The notes: generated by a model not told the origin, from the sequence alone. Shown: positions 51,565 through 63,743, counted from the first letter of the stretch. The stretch: 64,000 bases of DNA from Tetradesmus obliquus (GCA_030272155.1 CP126200.1:2356001-2420000), one strand, 5' to 3'. Numbers and translations: made by a program.

Positions 51565-52594
51565 AGAGCCAACTACACCCAATACAAAGATTCCAAACTA
51601 ACCGGTGGGGCCCACATGCAATGAGTAGGCACATGGGGATGCATAGGCGCACCAGGTCTGTGCCTGCAGACAAAATTTTCAGACCCCGTGGGTGGGCGAC
51701 CGTACGGCCACGCGTGGTCGTGGTCTGCCGGCGACAGTCTCCTGCAACACCGTGTTGCAGTGACTGCTGCATGCGACATGTGCTGGCAGCTGCCCAATAT
51801 GTCGCATGAAAACAGCTCACTTCCAGAACCTACGAACATTCACACGCATATGTCAGTGAAAGTACGACACAAATGACAGGCAACATCATGCTGACATGCA
51901 CTGCGCCTGCTCAGGCTGCTACCAGCCAGCCCCACACCCCACCAAAAACAGCAGCGGTAAGAACTCCGCGCGTGTGTTATGCTCTAGCTATACAACTGGC
52001 CGCACCAGTACAATCTGGTGTGTTGCAGGCGCAAGACAACAAGACCCAGAGCTCAAAGCAACAACTATGAGACAGAGCTAAGCCACAACTGCCTGCACAT
52101 GATGTGGAAATGCAATTGTCAACTCCACTGCTACCCTGGAAAAAGCACCCGCCAGGCTGAAGCACAAACACGCGATAACAGCAGCAGGCAGCATTACAAA
52201 GCCAAGCAGCAGCCCTGCTTGGCAATAGCGACAGGCATGGGTCAAGCAGCATGCGATTGATTTTGGATCATAACCCTGCGTGTGTCACTCCACAGCCACG
52301 TCGCTGATGACGGGCAGGAAGAAGCGTGCCATGCGCAGCAGCTGCTGTACAAACTCACAAAGTCCACACCATGAACAAGACCCCAATTCCTGTCCTTCGT
52401 ACTCCACTGCCACGTCACTGATGGCGCTCATTGTGCAGCAGCTGCCATGAATACCACTTTTACAGTGTGAACAAGGCCCTAATTCCAGTCCTTCTTACTC
52501 CACTGCCACGTCACTGATGGCGCGCAGTGTGCACCAGCTGCCCTGAATGCCAATGTCACAAGGTGAACAAGGCAGGCACTAATTCCTGTCCTTC
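51565..52594. other. Intergenic region with terminal-exon copies
   Basis: No gene recognised. Three decayed copies of the stop end of the kinase-like gene (compare 52595-52650) lie near 52292-52347, 52405-52455 and 52497-52550, about 90-115 bp apart. At 51742-51760 a 9-bp perfect stem with a 1-nt centre occurs (CTGCAACAC/GTGTTGCAG). Confidence 0.6.
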
Positions 52595-55500
52595 TCACTC
52601 CACTGCCACGTCGCTGATGGCAGGCAGGAAGAATCGTGCCGTGCGCAGCAGCTGCCCTGCCGGCTGGCTGCCCTTCAGCAGCTGCCCCAGCAGCTCCCAG
52701 CCCGCGCCGTCGCGCTCGTCCATGAACTCGACAAAGCCGCCAAAGTTGTCCTCGTCCTGCAACACATGGGCAAAGTAACACAACAGAAGTTGTTGACAGA
52801 GAGATTGCATTTTGCATGTTGTGAGGAGCTTTGCTCAGGAGCTCCAGCCCGAGCCCTCCCACGCGTTGATGACAAGTAACCCGCCTCGTCCTGCAGGCCG
52901 ATTGAAATGAAGCACAGCACAACTGTCAGCAGCTGGCCCAGCAGCTCCCAGCCAGCGCCGTCGCGCTCATCCATAAACTCGACAAAACCGCCAAAATTGT
53001 CCTCGTCCTGCACACATGGGCAAAGTAACACAACAGAAGTTGTTGACAGAGAGATTGCATGTTGTGAGGAGCTTTGCTCAGCTGCTCCAGCCCGCGCGGA
53101 AAGCGCGTTTATGAAACAATGAAGCCGCCTCTTCCTGCAGGCCAATTGAAATGAATCACAGCACAACTGTCAGCAGCTGGCCCAGCAGCTCCCAGCCAGT
53201 GCCGTCGCACTCATCCATGAACTCGACAAAGCCACAGGTCCAAAGTTGTCCTCGTCCTGCTAGCAAGCAAAAGTCCAAGGTAAAGCCTGATGTGTGTTGC
53301 GCTCAGCCAAACAAACTCGACAAAGCCACAGAAGTCAGTGTTCAGCCATGAACGCAATGAAGCCAACAAAGTTTTCCTCGTCCTGCAGGCCAGCAAGAGA
53401 TACATGTACAGTGAGTGACTGACTTTAAATTGCATGCAGACATACTCTGCCCGCCTTCTGTATGTCGCAAGAGGGGCCGTCAACCAAATCTCAGCACATG
53501 CGCAATGTTAACCAGTCAGATAGGCCAGTCACATGCCATGCTTCTGCCCTACCTGCACGCAGTACTCCTTGAAGAGGCCGATGTCCTCGTGGAACACATC
53601 AAACAGCAGCCGCCAGAACTGTAGCGCGCAGGCATTGACAACACTTTCAAATCATGCCGCGCACCTGCAGGCAGTACTCCTTGAAGAGGCCAATATCCTC
53701 ATGAAAAACGTCAAACAGCAGCCGCTTCAGTGCAGGCACCTCCAGCACCTCGCTGCCCGCAGCAGCAGCGCCCACCATGAACACCTCAGCCAGCAGCAGC
53801 CCCGCAGCCTGCAGCGTAAACAATGCAGCAGCAATGTGCGGAACCAGCAGCGTAAAAACAGGCAAGCAAAGCGTGACCTGATGCTGCGTGCGGCACTGGC
53901 AGCAGCAACTGGCCAATGACTGTGGCAGCACAGCTGGTAGGAGCAATCAAGGAGCAGACTCAGCAGCAGCAGTTGGCAAGAGCCAGATGAGTGCTGTTCA
54001 TCTTACGCGGCATCTGGCTGTTGTTCACAACACAAGGATGAATCTGTTGCAGCAGAAAGCACTGTTCAAGCCTGGTACATCCAGGCAAGGCGGCAGAAGC
54101 TTGCACACATGTTGCATCTGTACAGCTGCGGTGCCTTGAACTCGGCGCCTTTCCCAATTGGCATCCACCACAGTTATACATCGCCCGCTGCAAATACCCC
54201 TCTGCCCCAAACACATTGTCTCCCGAACCCCTTTGTTCAGCCACGCTGCGTCGCACCTGCAGGTCTTGTTGCCGCTGCAACAGCCCGTCTGTGTCTTCAA
54301 TGTTCTGCCGCGCCGCGCCACCGCTGCTGCTGCTGCTGCTGCTGCTGCTGTCGTCTCCTGCAGGCAGCAGCAGAGAAGGCACAGCCTCTTGTGAGTGCCA
54401 TTCACTTTTGTGCAGTGCATGCCACAGCATGCCAACACTTTCCAAGTCGGATACATACTGTGCCAACCACTTTACTCGCACGCTTACAGGCAAATGCAAT
54501 CTCTCTGCCAACAATAGGCGACCGCGCTTGAACCGACAACTGGTTGGGAAACTACATCGTGCACGCTTCAATGCCTGATGCAGACAGGTCCTCAGGCACC
54601 CGACAACCTCATCACTAATGTATCCTACTAGCAAAGATGGGTGCAAAGTTCAGGTATCTGTCCTACACAATTTACCCATCCTTCTCAGTAGGATACAAAG
54701 TTAGCCAGGCTAGGCCTGTTTGCATGAACCCCCCTGTAATCACATAGTCAACATGCCTTCGCTGCTTGTGAGTATTAGTTACGTACTCACCTTCAGACAA
54801 ATCCTCCAAGGGTGGTCATACAGCCGAGCCAGCCCAAAGTTGTCCAGCTTCACCAGCAGCCGGTCAGCCTCCTTATTCTCCAATGTGTTGACAACAACAC
54901 AGGTGTCAACACAACAAGCCATATATCCCGAGGCAACCTCAGGAAATCAACATCACCGAACAATTTGACCCTAGACATCTAGAAATGTCCACGCTTCTGC
55001 TGTCTTTGCAAAGGGTGGGCAACACCAACTCACCTTCCGACAAATCCTCCAATGGGTGGTCATACAGCCGCGCCAGCCCAAAGTTGTCCAGCTTGACCAG
55101 CAGCCGATCTGCCTCCTTATCTTTCACTGTATTCACAACCACGCAGCCCGGGCCAAGCCCGCAATGTGCCACGCCGCGCGAGTGGCAGTAGCTCAGCGCT
55201 TGCAGCAGGCCCTGCGCAATGCGCTGCAGCAGTGTGCGGCGCAATCGCAGCGCGAGCGCAACAGCTTGTTCCCTGCAGTCAAGAAGACAACAGCGCAACA
55301 AAAGTATCATGCACGCTGATGTCACATTATCAGGCTGTGACTTGCTGCTCTTGGCTGTGACGTTGCAGCGGTGTTGAATAGCTGTTGCCAGGTCCAGCAG
55401 GCTCTGCACAATGCGCTGCAGCAGTGTGCGGCGCTAGTGGCTGCCTGCATTTCAATTCACTTCTTCATGAACATGCTGCTGGGGCCAGTTGGCTCTTCCG

Positions 55501-57674
55501 GCAGCTCCATTTGCTGCACAGCAAGCGCCAGCGGCCGCAGCCCCAAACCCTAATCAACATCTTAACACCCCGATACTTGACAAAACTCACTTCTTCATGA
55601 ACATGCTGCTGAGGCCTGTGGGCTCTTCTGGCAGCTCCACCTGCTGCAGGGCCAGCGCCAGCGGCCGCAGCCCCTCAACCCCCAAACCCTAATCAACATC
55701 CCAACACCCCGGTACTTTGCAAAACTCACTTCTTCATGAACATGCTGCTTATTCCGGTGGGCTCCTCTGGCAGCTCCATCTGCTGCAGGGCAAGCGCCAG
55801 CGGCCACAGCCCCTAACTGGTACACCCCAAGCAACATGCTGAAACACCCTAAACTTGATACAACTCACTTCTTCATGAACATGCTGCTGAGGCCAGTTGG
55901 CTCTTCCGGCAGCTCCATTTGCTGCAAGGTAAGCGCCAGCGGCCAGAGCCCCTCAACCCCCAAACCCTAATCAACATTATAACACCCCGGTACTTGACAA
56001 AACTCACTTCTTCATGAACATGCTGCTTAATCCGGTGGGCTCCTCTGGCAGCTCCATCTGCTGCAGGGCCAGCGCCAGCGGCCGCAGTCCCTCAAACTTG
56101 TACACCAGCCACAGCGTGTCAGCGGGGTTTTCGCATAGCTCGAAAGCCTCATCACTAGGGGGTGCTTCGAGGTACCCGAGCAGCCGCACGGCTGGGCAGC
56201 TGCTGTCGGGTTCCTTGGCTGCTGCCTGCAGGGTGATAACGGGAAAGTGGGGGCGGGAGCAACGGCAAGATGTTGGTGATGTTGACAGAGCAGCAGCGTG
56301 CGGATGTGCCTCACAAACAGCTGGGCAGCTGGAGCGGGCTCCTTGGCGGCGGACAGCAGGGGCAGGGCCAGCAGCCGATGTCATTTCAACACAGACAAAC
56401 GTCAACCCTTGCGCTACTCATCCCAAAGATGCAAGCAGCTGCCGTCACGGCGCATGTGTACACACCAGTAACAGCACTTCGCACACCTACTGCACTAAGC
56501 GAACAGCGAGCCCACCTGCCACTTCTCCTGCTGCAGCGCCCCGCACAGCCGCTTCTGCACCAGCAGCTCATTCTTGGCTATGCTCCTTGCACTGGGCAGG
56601 TACTCCCGCAGCTGCACAGTCACAGGCTCCTGGTACGGCAGCCCACTGATGTAGCACGCATGCACTTTGCATGCAGATATACTTGCGGGCAACCCAACCT
56701 CCTGCACTATCTACCACCCAAATTGCAAGATACAAGCCTGCAAAGAAAGCCCACCTGCCACTTCTCCTGCGGCAGCGCCCCGCAGAGCCGCTTCTGCACC
56801 AGCAGCTCATTCTTTGCAACGCCCCGGGCACTGGGCAGGTACTCCCGCAGCTGCACAGTTACAGGGCCCTGGTAGGGTAGCCCGCTGATGTAGCGCGCTG
56901 CATACACCAGGATGCTTGGGGCGTCCAGGGCTGGCGTGTTTCTGCCGGGAGTTGAGCTGCCGGAGGCTGGCTGAGAAGTTGCCGCGTCCTGTTGCAAGGG
57001 TGACAAGGAAGAACATGTTACATAGCAGCGAACGTAACGCAGCACGGCAAGGTGTGGGAGAAAGTTGTCCAGTTGCTCATGAATGCAAAAATGCTTGGGG
57101 CGTCCAGCGCTGGCGTGTTCCTGCCGGGAGTTGAGCTGCCGGAGGCTGGCTGCCAGGTTGCCGCATGCTGTGAGATGCGTGACGAGCAACAGGTTGTGAC
57201 ATATTTATGTGACATAGTACAGCAGATGTGAGAGGAGGCACATGTGAAAAAGAATGCTTAGGCTAGCGTGTCCCTGCCAGGAATGCAGCTGCGACAACTG
57301 GGCTGGGAGGACTACTGGCCAGCTGTATATCACGACAGCTAACAAGCCGTTACGCGGCAGCTGACCCACCTGCATGCCTAACCGACCCAGCAGCTTCAAG
57401 ATGGCAAAGTCCTGCAAGGCAGCAGCACATGCCCTTGATAAGTCAGCAACATCAAGGTCAAGCACACTGCTTGCTGGTGTTGGTGGTGCAAGCTGCATGT
57501 CACCAGGTGGGTGTATCTGCTGCCAGCAGTGTTGCTGCTGCTGTTATTTCAACTTTCACAATGTGTGATGGAGTAGGATTGTGGATGTGTCACAGATGAC
57601 AGTTCACCGCTTGCGGCAGATGTCGCAGCAGAGGTCGCAGTCTGGGCACACAGCAACGCACTGTTACCGCTGCC

Positions 57675-57707
<33 letters not shown>

Positions 57708-57744
57708 CCGTTCCCACCGCTGCTGCTTCCGCTGCTGCTGCTGC

Positions 57745-57776
<32 letters not shown>

Positions 57777-58735
57777 CCGGCTCTGACCTGTGGAATGAAG
57801 CCGCGCTCATCCGGCACCTCCTCTATGACCTCCAACGTGGACATTGCATTCTGCGGGTCAAAAGGCACACAACAAAAAATCAAGAGGATATGTTGCTACC
57901 TTGCTTGCATGCAACTGCGGGAGCAGAGGCACACACAAGGTGTGCTAGGCACATCAGCAGACTGCTGGACTGCTTACATGCACCCAAGTGCATCCCTACT
58001 GTCACCAAGTGCATATCACAGCCAGAGGTAGTCAGCAGCAAACCTCTGTGAGCAGCTACTGCTGTAATCTGCTAGCATGGCTCTGCGCACACGTTCAAGC
58101 AGGGCAAGCTGTATACTTTGAGCTAGATTTGAGGTTCATCAGAATGCTTGTACGTGCTGCAAGTGCAGACCAATGCGACATGTGCATGGTCACCAATGCG
58201 CCTGCGCCAGTACAGCTGTCACTGGTCAAGACAAGTATCTGCGCTGTGGCTCGTCGTGGGTACTTGACGATGCTCTGAACAGCTCAATGATCAACAGGCC
58301 AGGCCAGAAGTGTGCAAGCCAGAAGTGTGCGGCACTCACTATTTCCACCGGCAGTCCTGCTCCTACAGGCGTTGCCTCTTCCATACTTGCAAATGCCCGC
58401 ACAATCTCTGCTGCTGACGGCATGTCACTGTCTGTGCTGCCTGCGTCTGCATCCGAGCTCAAGAGTGGCAGGTCCTGCTCATCGAAGCTTGCGCGCATCT
58501 CTACTGCTTTAGCTGACAGGAATGCAGCTAGCTGGTCGATGTCTGGCTTGGGTGCTTCTGCATCGTCATCCCCTGCTGTTGCACGTGCCAGCACTGCTCT
58601 GCTGCTGCTGCTGCTGCTGGTGGTGCTGCTGCTGATGAGTATCAAGCGGTTGGCTGTTGGTTTGCAGGTGTTGTGGCAGCAGCTACGGGGCTGAGCATGG
58701 CGAGTGAGCTGCTTGGTGTGCTGCAGCAGCAACAT
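52595..58735 (-). CDS. Plastid-targeted protein kinase-like protein, probable pseudokinase
   Basis: Nine exons join in frame to 532 residues: 58735-58340, 57850-57788, 57411-57370, 56988-56755, 56225-56008, 55272-55034, 54357-54257, 53808-53665, 52756-52595 (TGA). The first ~45 residues are basic/Ser-rich without acids, like a chloroplast transit peptide (inference). A kinase-like core follows: ISGLPYQGPVTVQLREYLP (glycine-loop and beta-3 region), TLWLVYKFEGLRPLALALQQ (hinge), QGLLQALSYCHSRGVAHCGL (catalytic loop) and LLVKLDNFGLARLYD (activation segment). The canonical HRD is HCG (~354-356) and DFG is NFG (~381-383), so both catalytic Asp residues are missing. A Ser run (~400) and an unrecognised C-terminal helical region (LFDVFHEDIGLFKEYCLQDE) complete it. 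I do not recognise a named orthologue. Confidence 0.7.
52905..53395 (-). repeat. Three upstream copies of the 5' edge of the last kinase-like exon
   Basis: The exon start DEDNFGGFVEFMDERDGAGW (boundary 52756) recurs with boundaries near 53007, 53256 and 53382; spacings about 251, 249 and 126 bp. The first is nearly perfect (through ELLGQLL). The later ones lose codons. Confidence 0.9.
53551..53614 (-). repeat. Downstream copy of the 3' edge of kinase-like exon 53808-53665
   Basis: Repeats RLLFDVFHEDIGLFKEYC and its donor, about 113 bp downstream, with few substitutions. Confidence 0.9.
54790..54905 (-). repeat. Frame-broken copy of the pseudokinase activation-segment exon
   Basis: Copy of the 3' half of exon 55272-55034 (VNTxxxKEADRLLVKLDNFG). 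One base is lost in the DHPLEDL region, shifting the frame. A 5'-edge copy of the same exon lies upstream near 55378-55435. Confidence 0.85.
55461..56090 (-). repeat. 139-bp ladder of exon 3' ends in the kinase-like gene
   Basis: Donor boundaries with the preceding exon edge (EEPTGLSSMFMKK|GTGAG) occur at 56008 (parent), 55869, 55730, 55591 and 55461. Periods are 139, 139, 139 and 130 bp. Intron parts contain CCCTAA-like runs on the plus strand. Confidence 0.95.
56510..57170 (-). repeat. Copies of both edges of kinase-like exon 56988-56755
   Basis: A 3'-edge copy (ISGLPYQEPVTVQLREYLPS to EKWQ plus donor) spans 56510-56660. A 5'-edge copy (SGSSTPGRNTPALDAPSI) spans 57092-57166. The intact exon lies between them. 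Confidence 0.9.
57677..57780. repeat. CTG/TCC-interrupted triplet tract
   Basis: Intronic run, CAG in gene sense, immediately downstream of the donor at 57788. It is an exception to the usual CTG-in-sense bias. Confidence 0.9.
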
Positions 58736-59738
58736 TGGGCCTGTGGCACACGCTCAGGGCGTGTCAGCGGGATCGACGGTGAGGACGCTTCAACACGTAA
58801 AGCAATATATTGTGTGTTGATGTGCTGGCAGACTGTGCTGAATGCGAGCAGTGGCCTGTAGTTTCGTTCAACCGTAGTAGAAGTACAGGTCCCGAGCTGT
58901 TTAGTACAGTGGCTCCTCGATGCTCTGCAGTTTCAGCGTTTCTCAGCGTACGAGTCTCGGCTGAGCGCGCTGCATGTTCCTACTCAGTATGACAACAGTG
59001 ATGATCTGGCACTGTTAGTGTGGGTGGGTGTGAGATACTTGTTATTGGCCGAAACACAATGAGCCTGCTAGCAGGATGAGGCATTTTCAAAGCATAGAAT
59101 GTCGTGTGCATGTGCTACAAGCTTGCAAAGGTCCACGTCACAGTGGCACATGCCCAGCTGGAGGACTTTGGACAGCTGGCAGCCTGCCAGGGCAGGCCCC
59201 TGAGGGCTGCTGGCAAGACATGCTCATCACTGAACTAGCCAGTTGTATACAAAATACAACCCAACATGCATCTGAGACAGCTGGTACAAGCGCCTGATCA
59301 TCTTCCTGGTTTGGAAGTCTGCACAAGTTGAAAGCGACTCGGGGCCATGGAATGGCACGTGCTTGACATGTACCGTGCCATTGTGAGGTGTGTTGCCACA
59401 GCAACTGCCCTGCACGGCTGCACAAGGCTTTGCTTGAGCAGAAACGGGCTTCCTGCGCACTGCCTGCCCACTTGCGAGCCAAGGGTTGTTCATGTGAGCA
59501 GGGACCTGTGGCTCTGTGCTGGGGTTTTCCGGGCAAGGTTGCTGATCGCTCTGCAGGCGTTTTCACGTGCTGTAAAAAAGTCTATTAAGAATGCTGGGCT
59601 GCCAATGGGCTGCTGCTGAACTGCCACAGCGTCACCACTGAAGCGTTCCTGCGTTGGAGCTCGACCCACACTTACAAACGACATTGATAGTTTGAGAACA
59701 AAGTAAAATAAGCACGCAGTTGACAGGCGCAGGGGATC
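58736..59738. other. Divergent promoter region, kinase-like gene and ClpR1
   Basis: About 1 kb between two start codons pointing away from each other, both of predicted plastid proteins. No coding exon or clear known motif is seen. Confidence 0.5.
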
Positions 59739-62700
59739 ATGCTGGCAGCAAGCCAGAGGCAGGCAGCGGGCAGCAGACTGGCTGTGCCATGCGCCCCCAG
59801 CAGCAGCAGCGGAAGCAGCTTTTCAGGCAAACTAGTGCGGGCGAGCCCAGTGCAGCAGACTGGTAGACCAGGCAGCAGAAGGCTGGTGGTGCAGGCGGTG
59901 AGTGCACCAGACACAGCTTCATTCGGGATCCACTTGATCTCGCTGCTGTGCCATGTTGTATTTCTTACGAGCAACCTAACCAACAGAAATGCTTTGAGCT
60001 GCATGCCAGTGGATCCACCAGCTCGCCAGGGCACTGTGTCCTGGCACACAACAGCAGCAGCAGTACAGATACAGCAGCAGCAGGAGGAGCAGCCTGCATG
60101 TAGAGGAGCCACTGTGCTTCCAGCATGTAACTGTTTTTCATGCCGATGTATATTTATATGCATCAAATGCTTATGTGCATATGTAGCGGAAGCTGTCACA
60201 CCTTCGCCGGAAGCTATGGAGGGAGGCAGGTCCACCTCCAGACCTGGCAACTCGGCTGTTCTCAGAGCGCATTATTTACTTGGTAGGTTCTGCTGCTTAT
60301 AGTAGACGTTACTTGAACCCTGCTCAAGCTCATTGATCGTCTGGCACCAGCGCAGCAGCAGCGTGTTGTCCATATGTGCAGCAGCAGCGGTTTCCTGCAA
60401 GCAGCGACAGCAAGGAAATGTTGCATACAGCAGGTGCGGTGCTGGGACCGACCTGCTGCTATCACACCATGCAACACCTCACATCCAGAGGCTACTGCTC
60501 AAGGAGATGCCTGCCCGTCCAGGAATCCATGCCATGCAGAGCAATTGAGAGTGTCTGCTAGCGTTGTCAGCTCGTACTATCAAATCACGCAGCACCACGG
60601 CACACTGGCACTGAGGCTGTGTACTGTTGCTGCTTTTAATCGTCTTCAGGGCATGCCCATTGACTCGTCAGTAGCAGAGCTCATCACCGCGCAGCTGTTT
60701 GTGCTGTCGCAAGAGGCGCCAGACCCCATCTACTTCTACATCAACAGCACAGGCATTGCCGTGAGTGGTGGCTTGCTGCTGTAGCGTAGTAGCTGTAGTG
60801 AAACAACAGCAGCAGCAGCAGCGGCAGCAGCAGCAGCAGCTGCAGCGGCATAAGCGGAGGTATTTGGAAGCAGCGGAGATGCGGTGTTTCTGCATGCCTA
60901 GCTAGCGAGCATGTGGCTGCAGCAGCTGGCTCACTTGGCACTACCATGCGATAGTTTGCTTGCTGTGTCGTTGCCCATAGTCAGCAACCGCAGGAGCCGC
61001 TCCTTAGCATGCCGTGCATGTGCGCAATCTCCGCACCTGTAGCATTTGCTGCTGGGATTCTTTGTGACGCAACTCTCACCCCTGCAGTACAGCAACAGCA
61101 AACGCAATGACCGGTACAATCGGATTTGCACTGTTTGCCTGATGAATGCCCTGTCCTCCTCCCCTGTGCTACACTGCCCTTCACCCCTGCAGAAGAGCAA
61201 CAGCAAGTACGGCAACGAGCACGAGGCCATCGCGGTGTACCACATGATGCGCGGCGTGGAGAAGTTCTGCCCCATCTACACGCTGTGCATCGGCAACGCA
61301 TTCGGCGAGGCAGCGCTACTGCTGGCAGCAGGATCAAAGGTGCGGGGTGTGGTGGTGTCAGCAGCCATTCTAGTAGCAGCGGCAGCGGCAACGCATGTGG
61401 CGACGCCCCGCTGCTGCTGGCAGCAGGCTGCAAGGTGCGGCAGCAATGGCGGCAGCAGCAGTGGCAGCGGCAGCAGCAGCTGCCGAGCATTGGTGACAGC
61501 AGGTTGGGCCGCACACAGCATACACGCATGAGCCCAGGCGCAGCAAGTGCTTGCTCGCACACTGTGTCCCTGTTCGGTTTTGCACAACAGGCGTGTGGGC
61601 CTCGATGGCTGATATGCAACCAGTGCCTGCATTGTGCTCTCGTGTGCAACAATTCGGCTCACCGCAGCCTCTCTTCCAGCTGTCGTGCTGCCTATGCTAA
61701 CACAGCATGTACGATAGGTTCAACACTGCCTGCCCCACTGTTGCCGCAGGGCAAACGCGCCGCGCTGCGCAGCAGCACGCTGATGATCCGGCAGCCGCTG
61801 CAGCGGCTGTCAGGCATGCAGGCCAGCGACATAGACATCTACCGGCGCGTGACGCGCGAGAAGACAGCAACCATGGTGCGTGTATTGAGGCGCCGCAGCA
61901 GTTTTTCCTGCTGGCTGGGAATGTGGGGCGTGGTTGGAACGGGGCTGCAGCTGCTTCCAACTGCTGGCAGTCACTGGTGTCTAGCGGCAGTCTGAGAAGC
62001 ATATATCAGCTTGAGAAATTCTGTTCTCAGGGGCGGCTAGCTTGCAGCGGCTGTCAGGCATGCAGGCCAGCGACATAGACGCCTACCGGCGCGTCACTCG
62101 CGACCATGGTGCGTTTGTTGGATTCGGAGCAGCAGTGGCCTTTTGGTATGGTCAGCAGGTGCTCGCAAGGTGCTCGCAAGGTGCTCGCAAGGTGCCATGT
62201 GTTGAACATGGACAACATACCCCTTACACAACACGTGTCTTCATTCAGCTCCTGCTGAGATGCCCTGTTGCCACATTGCCATGCTCTGGCTGACGGCACC
62301 ACGTGGATGTTCCATTGCCTGCATCTATGCCTTATCCAGGTGTAACTGTCAGTTCACCGCCATACGTTTCCCTTCCACAGGCCAAGTACCTGGCCGCCTC
62401 CAACGGCAAGGATAAAGAGGCCCTTGTCTGCCTGACCTGCTGACCTGTGGCGCCACGCCAACATCTCATGTCCGGTTGTTGTTTGTGCAGGCCAAGTACC
62501 TGGCTGCCTCCACGGGCAAGGAGGAGGAGGCCATCATGCAGGACTTCAGCCGCCCGCGCTACTTCAGCGCCTTTGAGGCAGCAGAGTACGGCCTCATCGA
62601 CCAGGTGCGCCGGGGTTGAGGGTTGAGGCATCATTGGATGGGGTTCAGGTCGATTTGAGGTGAAAGTTTGGTTGAGGTGGGAGGGATGTGAAGCAGCGGA

Positions 62701-63631
62701 GTACGTCCTCATTGACCAGGTGCACGGGGCTTGTGGTTGAGGTTGAGGGTTCTGCTTGGGGTAGGTGGTGTGGTTAAGGTGTAGGCTTATGGGAGCGGGT
62801 GCGACACAGATTGGCGGGGCACGGCGGCAATTCACGGCTGCATCGACAGGTGGACGTCAGTTCTGGCGGCGGATTCAGTCATCATGTTGAGGTCCGAAGC
62901 TTGCCGTCACAGCGCCTGAGAACTCTCTCTTGTGACACAGGGGTTACAGTGGCAGGTTGATGAACGCGATTTTACTGCCCACCTGTCTTACTTCTGCAGG
63001 TGCCTGAGCCCAAGGATGGCAAGGTGGTGTACAACGACTGGCACTTAGCTTGTAAAATCACAACATAACGTATAGCCTAAGCCTGTGGTGCTACATACAT
63101 TGTGCTGCAGGTGCTTGAGCCCAAGGTCGGCAAGGAGCTTGTAAAATCACAACATACCGTATAATCTAAGCCTGTGGTGCTTCATACGTTGTGCTGCAGG
63201 TGCTTGAGCCCAAGGACGGCAAGGTGGTGTACAAGGACTGGGACCAGCTGGGCAGCGAGATCGGGCAGCTGGAGACATTCGAGGACGACGAGCAGCCGCT
63301 GCCGCAGAACGTGAGTGGCACTGGTGTTTGTTGTTTTTGTTTGAGGAAAAATGTCACCTTGTGTAGTAGTCATTGTTGGTTCATCTACGTGGTGGTTATG
63401 CGTGCCAGCAGTTGGAGGTGTCACGATAGCTGCTGTTGGGGGTTGTCCTCGATCAGCATGCAGGCCTGCATGACAGTGCCCCGCTGCTGCAGAGCAATCA
63501 CCAAGGACGCCGTACTGCGATTGCAAATGACAGTACAGACAGTACTGCATGTTTGATGAAGATCGCTGAAACTTTGCATCTGCCTTCAAACTTTTATCAA
63601 CTGCTCTGTAATTGTTGCTTCTGCCGTTCCC

Positions 63632-63685
<54 letters not shown>

Positions 63686-63743
63686 GCCGCAGGTCATGTA
63701 CCCTGGCACATCAGACTACTGGCCGTATGATGGATCCAACTGA
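59739..63743 (+). CDS. CLPR1: ClpR1-like inactive subunit of the plastid Clp protease
   Basis: Non-catalytic paralogue of ClpP that forms part of the plastid Clp protease rings. Eight exons join in frame to 304 residues: 59739-59897, 60187-60282, 60650-60760, 61193-61339, 61750-61875, 62491-62604, 63200-63310, 63693-63743 (TGA). The first ~53 residues are a transit-like peptide. ClpP-fold blocks are PPPDLATRLFSERIIYLGMP, DPIYFYINSTG, YTLCIGNAFGEAALLLAAG, LMIRQPLQRLSG and FSAFEAAEYGLIDQV. In ClpP the Ser-containing GxAASM motif and the MIHQP His are catalytic. Here they are GNAFGE (Gly at ~160) and MIRQP (Arg at ~185), as in plant ClpR1. Exon 2 is fixed by the only frame that gives the PPPDL block. 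Introns hold copies of nearly every internal exon edge. Confidence 0.87.
61076..61110 (+). repeat. Upstream copy of the ClpR1 exon 4 acceptor edge
   Basis: CACCCCTGCAG followed by an SNSK-like start repeats the acceptor at 61192; period about 107 bp. The downstream 3'-edge copy is at 61387-61440 (GNACGDAPLLLAAGCK plus GTGCGG donor). Confidence 0.85.
62036..62106 (+). repeat. Downstream copy of the 3' half of ClpR1 exon 5
   Basis: Repeats LQRLSGMQASDID/AYRRVTR and the ATGGTGCG donor, but lacks 12 nt present in the parent (EKTA region). Confidence 0.9.
62382..62430 (+). repeat. Upstream copy of the ClpR1 exon 6 acceptor edge
   Basis: CACAG|GCCAAGTACCTGGC repeats the start of exon 6 (62491). 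A 3'-edge copy (AAEYVLIDQV) lies downstream at 62690-62722, so the exon is flanked on both sides. Confidence 0.9.
62993..63215 (+). repeat. Three tandem acceptor edges of ClpR1 exon 7
   Basis: CTGCAG|GTGCxTGAGCCCAAG occurs at boundaries 63000, 63110 and 63200. Only the third leads into the full exon; the first reads KVVYNDW and then stops. Linking sequence (TTGTAAAATCACAACATA...) is also duplicated. Confidence 0.95.
63633..63683 (+). repeat. (CTG)17 run next to the last ClpR1 acceptor
   Basis: A pure CTG run in gene sense, ending 9 nt before the acceptor AG at 63691-63692. It appears to serve as the pyrimidine-containing tract of this 3' splice site (inference). Confidence 0.95.
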
